A stretch of 64,000 nt of DNA from Desulfuromonas sp. CSMB_57 (GTDB lineage: Bacteria; Desulfobacterota; Desulfuromonadia; Desulfuromonadales; Syntrophotaleaceae). This document shows positions 61,796 through 64,000 of the stretch, in pieces (position 1 is the stretch's first letter; every line of letters begins with the position of its first letter). Position numbers and translations under genes: made by a program. The notes beneath the pieces are model-generated. The model was not told the origin of the DNA. It saw only the letters and a program-made list of their open reading frames with translations, and ran no database searches. The stretch covers positions 36,656 through 100,655 of the forward strand of contig NZ_JAFCIY020000026.1 in assembly GCF_020194955.2 (NCBI RefSeq), given 5' to 3'.

Positions 61796-62929
61796 GTGCC
61801 GTCAGTTTATCTAGACTGCAATGCCACTACCCCAATTGATCCAGAAGTTCGCGAAATATTTTTGCAATTTTTGGATATCGAATTTGGCAATGAAGGCAGC
61901 CGAACCCATGAATTCGGGGCTAAAGCTAAACAGGCGGTGCAGAAGGCTCGCGACCAAGTCGCCCTCGTGGTAGGCGCCAAACGTGACGAGGTGATTTTCA
62001 CCAGTGGCGCTACCGAGAGTAACAATCTCGCCATCCTCGGACTAAGTGCTGCGGGTCATGAGTTGGGCAAGCGACACATCATTACAACGTCTATTGAACA
62101 TAAGGCAATTTTAGAGCCTTGCGATGCATTGATACGCGATGGGTTTGAGGTCACCCGACTACCGGTTACAGGTGGTGGGTATGTTGACCCTAACGCGATT
62201 AAAGAAGCATTGCGCCCTGATACTTTGCTGGTGTCAGTTATGCAAGTAAACAATGAAACCGGTGTGCGCCAGCCCCTATTGGAGATTGCAGAGGTGCTGG
62301 AGGGTCATCCTGCCTATTTGCATACGGACGCGGCACAGGGGTTCGGAAAGGATATTGAGGAACTCCGCAATCCTCGCATTGACCTTATCAGTATCAGCGG
62401 CCATAAAATTTTTGCCCCTAAGGGGATTGGTGCGTTGATTATGCGCAGGAGAGGGTACGACAGACCGCCTTTAAAACCTCTTTTTTTTGGAGGCGGCCAA
62501 GAACGTGGTCTGCGACCAGGGACTTTACCCGTGGCATTGATTGCAGCACTCGGCAAGGCATCGGAGTTATCCATTCGTGACCAAGATAAGCGACAGAAAA
62601 AATGTAGAGAAGTGCGAAACAACGCGTTGGAAGCTCTAAAAATGCTAAATCCAGTTTTTGCTGGAGACCAGTCATTAGTTGTTGACCATGTTCTCAATAT
62701 TGCTTTTCCTAATCTGGACTCTGAAGCACTCATGGTTGCTGTAAAAGATTTGATCGCCATCTCCAATGGTTCTGCCTGTACGTCAAGTAGCTATACTCCA
62801 AGCCATGTTTTGAGAGCTATGGGTATGAACGACGAACAAGCGAACGCCTATGTTCGTATCAGTTGGTGCCATTTAACTCCAGAGGTTAACTGGCAGGGTG
62901 TTGCTGATAGGCTGGCGGACCTTCAATAA
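61796..62929 (+). CDS. dndA: Cysteine desulfurase DndA
   Basis: 377 residues from GTG 61796, preceded by GGAGGG; an in-frame TTG at 61751 is less likely. Family blocks: VYLDCNATTPIDPEVRE, FTSGATESNNLAILGL, SISGHKIFAPKGIGAL with PLP-binding Lys204, and SNGSACTSSSYTPSHVL with catalytic Cys328. DndA takes sulfur from cysteine as a persulfide and hands it to DndC. It is divergent from dndB and shares its control region, so the five modification genes can be coordinated. Confidence 0.94.
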   Translation: MPSVYLDCNATTPIDPEVREIFLQFLDIEFGNEGSRTHEFGAKAKQAVQKARDQVALVVGAKRDEVIFTSGATESNNLAILGLSAAGHELGKRHIITTSIEHKAILEPCDALIRDGFEVTRLPVTGGGYVDPNAIKEALRPDTLLVSVMQVNNETGVRQPLLEIAEVLEGHPAYLHTDAAQGFGKDIEELRNPRIDLISISGHKIFAPKGIGALIMRRRGYDRPPLKPLFFGGGQERGLRPGTLPVALIAALGKASELSIRDQDKRQKKCREVRNNALEALKMLNPVFAGDQSLVVDHVLNIAFPNLDSEALMVAVKDLIAISNGSACTSSSYTPSHVLRAMGMNDEQANAYVRISWCHLTPEVNWQGVADRLADLQ

Positions 62930-62950
62930 AACAAATGAGTCTCTGCAGTT

Positions 62951-63439
62951 GTGCTCGACCAGGGCTCCATCAATGCCGAGGCTATTGCCTACAGCCTGGA
63001 CCTGTTCGAGAAGGGCCACGGCAGGGCGGGGGAGAGTCAGAAAGATTACCAGCCGGCGGTTCGAGACCAAGGCTTCCGCCGGGCCATCCAACGCCTACAG
63101 CCATCGTGCGCCCTGTGCGGCATCCGCATGCTCACTCCGGACGGACATACGGCGGTGGACGCCGCCCACATCGTTCCCTGGAGCGAAAGCCGCAACGACG
63201 CCATTACCAACGGCATGGCCCTGTGCCGACTGTGCCACTGGACCTTCGACGAGGGGATGATCGGGGTTGGGGATGACTACAGAGTGATTACCTCTGGATT
63301 GCTGGCCCGGGAGACCAATGTTCCCGGATTTCTGCTGACTCTCACCGGTCGGCCCATCATCGCTCCCGGGGATCGGGAACTGTGGCCGGCCAGAGATGCG
63401 CCGGCCTGGCATCGCAAAAAACTCCGGCTCAGACCATGA
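62951..63439 (+). pseudogene. HNH endonuclease lacking its N-terminal domain
   Basis: 162 residues from a GTG at 62951. The C-terminal HNH domain is complete: CALCGIRMLTPDGHTAVDAA, then HIVPWSESRNDAITNGMALC and RLCHWTFDEGMIGV. In Dnd-linked relatives of about 300 residues, an N-terminal recognition domain precedes it; here the frame begins at VLDQGSINAEAIAYSLDLFE, in the linker, with no convincing ribosome site. The nuclease core might still be active but without targeting. Overlaps the HIT gene by ATGA. Confidence 0.65.
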
Positions 63440-63822
63440 ACAACAATATCTCTTGCCCCTTCTGCAATCCCGAGATCCGGAAGCGCTTCATCGCCGAACA
63501 TGGCAGCATGTTTGCCGTTTCGGACCGCTTTCCGGTCACCGATGGTCATTTGCTCATCATCCCCCTCCGCCACACCCCCGATTGGTTCACCCTGACGGTC
63601 CAAGAGCGAAGGGACGCCGAGGTCTTGCTCTTGTTTCTGCGCGAAAAGCTTCTGGCCGAAGACCCGACCATCACCGGCTTCAACATCGGCATGAACTGCG
63701 GCGCCAGCGCCGGCCAGACCATTTTTCACGCGCACATTCATCTCATTCCCCGCCGAGACGGCGATGCCGACGATCCCCGGGGCGGGGTGCGGGGAGTGAT
63801 TCCTGATCGGCAGAAATATTGA
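63436..63822 (+). CDS. HIT family protein
   Basis: 128 residues from ATG 63436, overlapping the HNH stop. It has an N-terminal CPFCNP and the histidine triad FHAHIHLIPRRDGD. HIT proteins hydrolyse or transfer nucleoside phosphates, such as adenylated compounds. Similar HIT genes follow HNH genes near other dnd loci from memory, so this may be part of the island; the exact role is unknown. Confidence 0.88.
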   Translation: MNNNISCPFCNPEIRKRFIAEHGSMFAVSDRFPVTDGHLLIIPLRHTPDWFTLTVQERRDAEVLLLFLREKLLAEDPTITGFNIGMNCGASAGQTIFHAHIHLIPRRDGDADDPRGGVRGVIPDRQKY

Positions 63823-63939
63823 GCCGGGAGGAAAAGTAGGGTGGCTGCCGGCCGGGACCGGCGAACCTGGTTTTCCGATTTTGATCTGGATTGTTACCAA
63901 GGTCAAAGACAAGACCGCGGGTCGCGTCCCGCTGACGCC

Positions 63940-63971
63940 TTACTTTTTATCCAAGCGGCCATAAAAAGTAA
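63940..63971. repeat. 11-bp inverted repeat at right edge
   Basis: TTACTTTTTAT (63940-63950) and ATAAAAAGTAA (63961-63971) form a perfect hairpin with a 10-base loop, followed by GCAAAAAGGGCC. Repeats of this AAAAAGTAAGCAAAAA type occur in several proteobacterial genomes near rearranged regions. It may act as a terminator after the HIT gene. Confidence 0.5.
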
Positions 63972-64000
63972 GCAAAAAGGGCCTTTCTCCTGCGGAGGGC

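Noticed and set aside
63940..63971. CRISPR or transposon end
   Set aside because: Only a single short hairpin is present; there are no spaced repeats and no transposase.

Overview
The window is GC-rich chromosomal DNA that reads like a free-living anaerobic deltaproteobacterium of the Desulfuromonadia type (Geobacter/Pelobacter-like). That is an inference from gene content: a sensory [FeFe]-hydrogenase module, an RseC-like protein, c-di-GMP signalling, twin metal-chelate importers and many flavin or Fe-S enzymes. No rRNA, tRNA or CRISPR array was seen; the one structured RNA gene recognised is tmRNA.

Region 1 (1-8.8 kb) is mostly core. A leftward operon encodes a NuoE-like 2Fe-2S protein, a PAS-containing [FeFe]-hydrogenase-like H2 sensor and a SpoIIE-type phosphatase. 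A rightward panBCD pantothenate operon follows a structured leader ending in an intrinsic terminator. Then come an amidohydrolase, a DUF502 membrane protein, an RseC-like protein, smpB and ssrA.

Region 2 (8.8-28 kb), downstream of ssrA, is an accessory zone rich in debris. It holds a GIY-YIG element, HTH, HsdR and zeta-toxin fragments, a Fic protein, a cassette with a pRiA4b ORF-3 protein and RhuM flanked by near-identical 31-bp repeats, and fragments of a DUF4143 ATPase, a methyltransferase and ftsZ. It also holds a WYL regulator / PD-(D/E)XK nuclease / UvrD helicase operon (frameshifted), a winged-helix/nucleotidyltransferase remnant, a helicase remnant, a TraT-like lipoprotein and a DUF1778-GNAT toxin-antitoxin pair.

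Region 3 (28-36.8 kb) is ordinary: a REC-GAF-GGDEF diguanylate cyclase, HU, an HMCES/YedK-type protein, dodecin, a MoxR ATPase plus vWA-like protein, an old-yellow-enzyme and an Fe-S reductase.

Region 4 (36.8-48.7 kb) holds two divergent metal-chelate import clusters. Each has a substrate-binding protein, a FecCD permease, a FecE ATPase and a DUF364 protein. They share a 29-bp palindrome in the divergent promoter. The right arm adds a radical SAM enzyme, an unrecognised 379-residue protein and ModD; the left arm adds a truncated FmdE-like protein. A TauE/SafE exporter closes the region.

Region 5 (49-63.8 kb) is a DNA phosphorothioation defence island. dndBCDE runs leftward and dndA rightward from a shared promoter region. 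Facing them is a rightward operon with a PLD-helicase, two small proteins, an SMC-like ATPase, a HARE-HTH protein and a DUF262/HNH nuclease resembling SspE/GmrSD. A truncated HNH nuclease and a HIT protein follow dndA. The likely logic is that DndABCDE marks self DNA with sulfur while the rightward operon restricts unmarked DNA.
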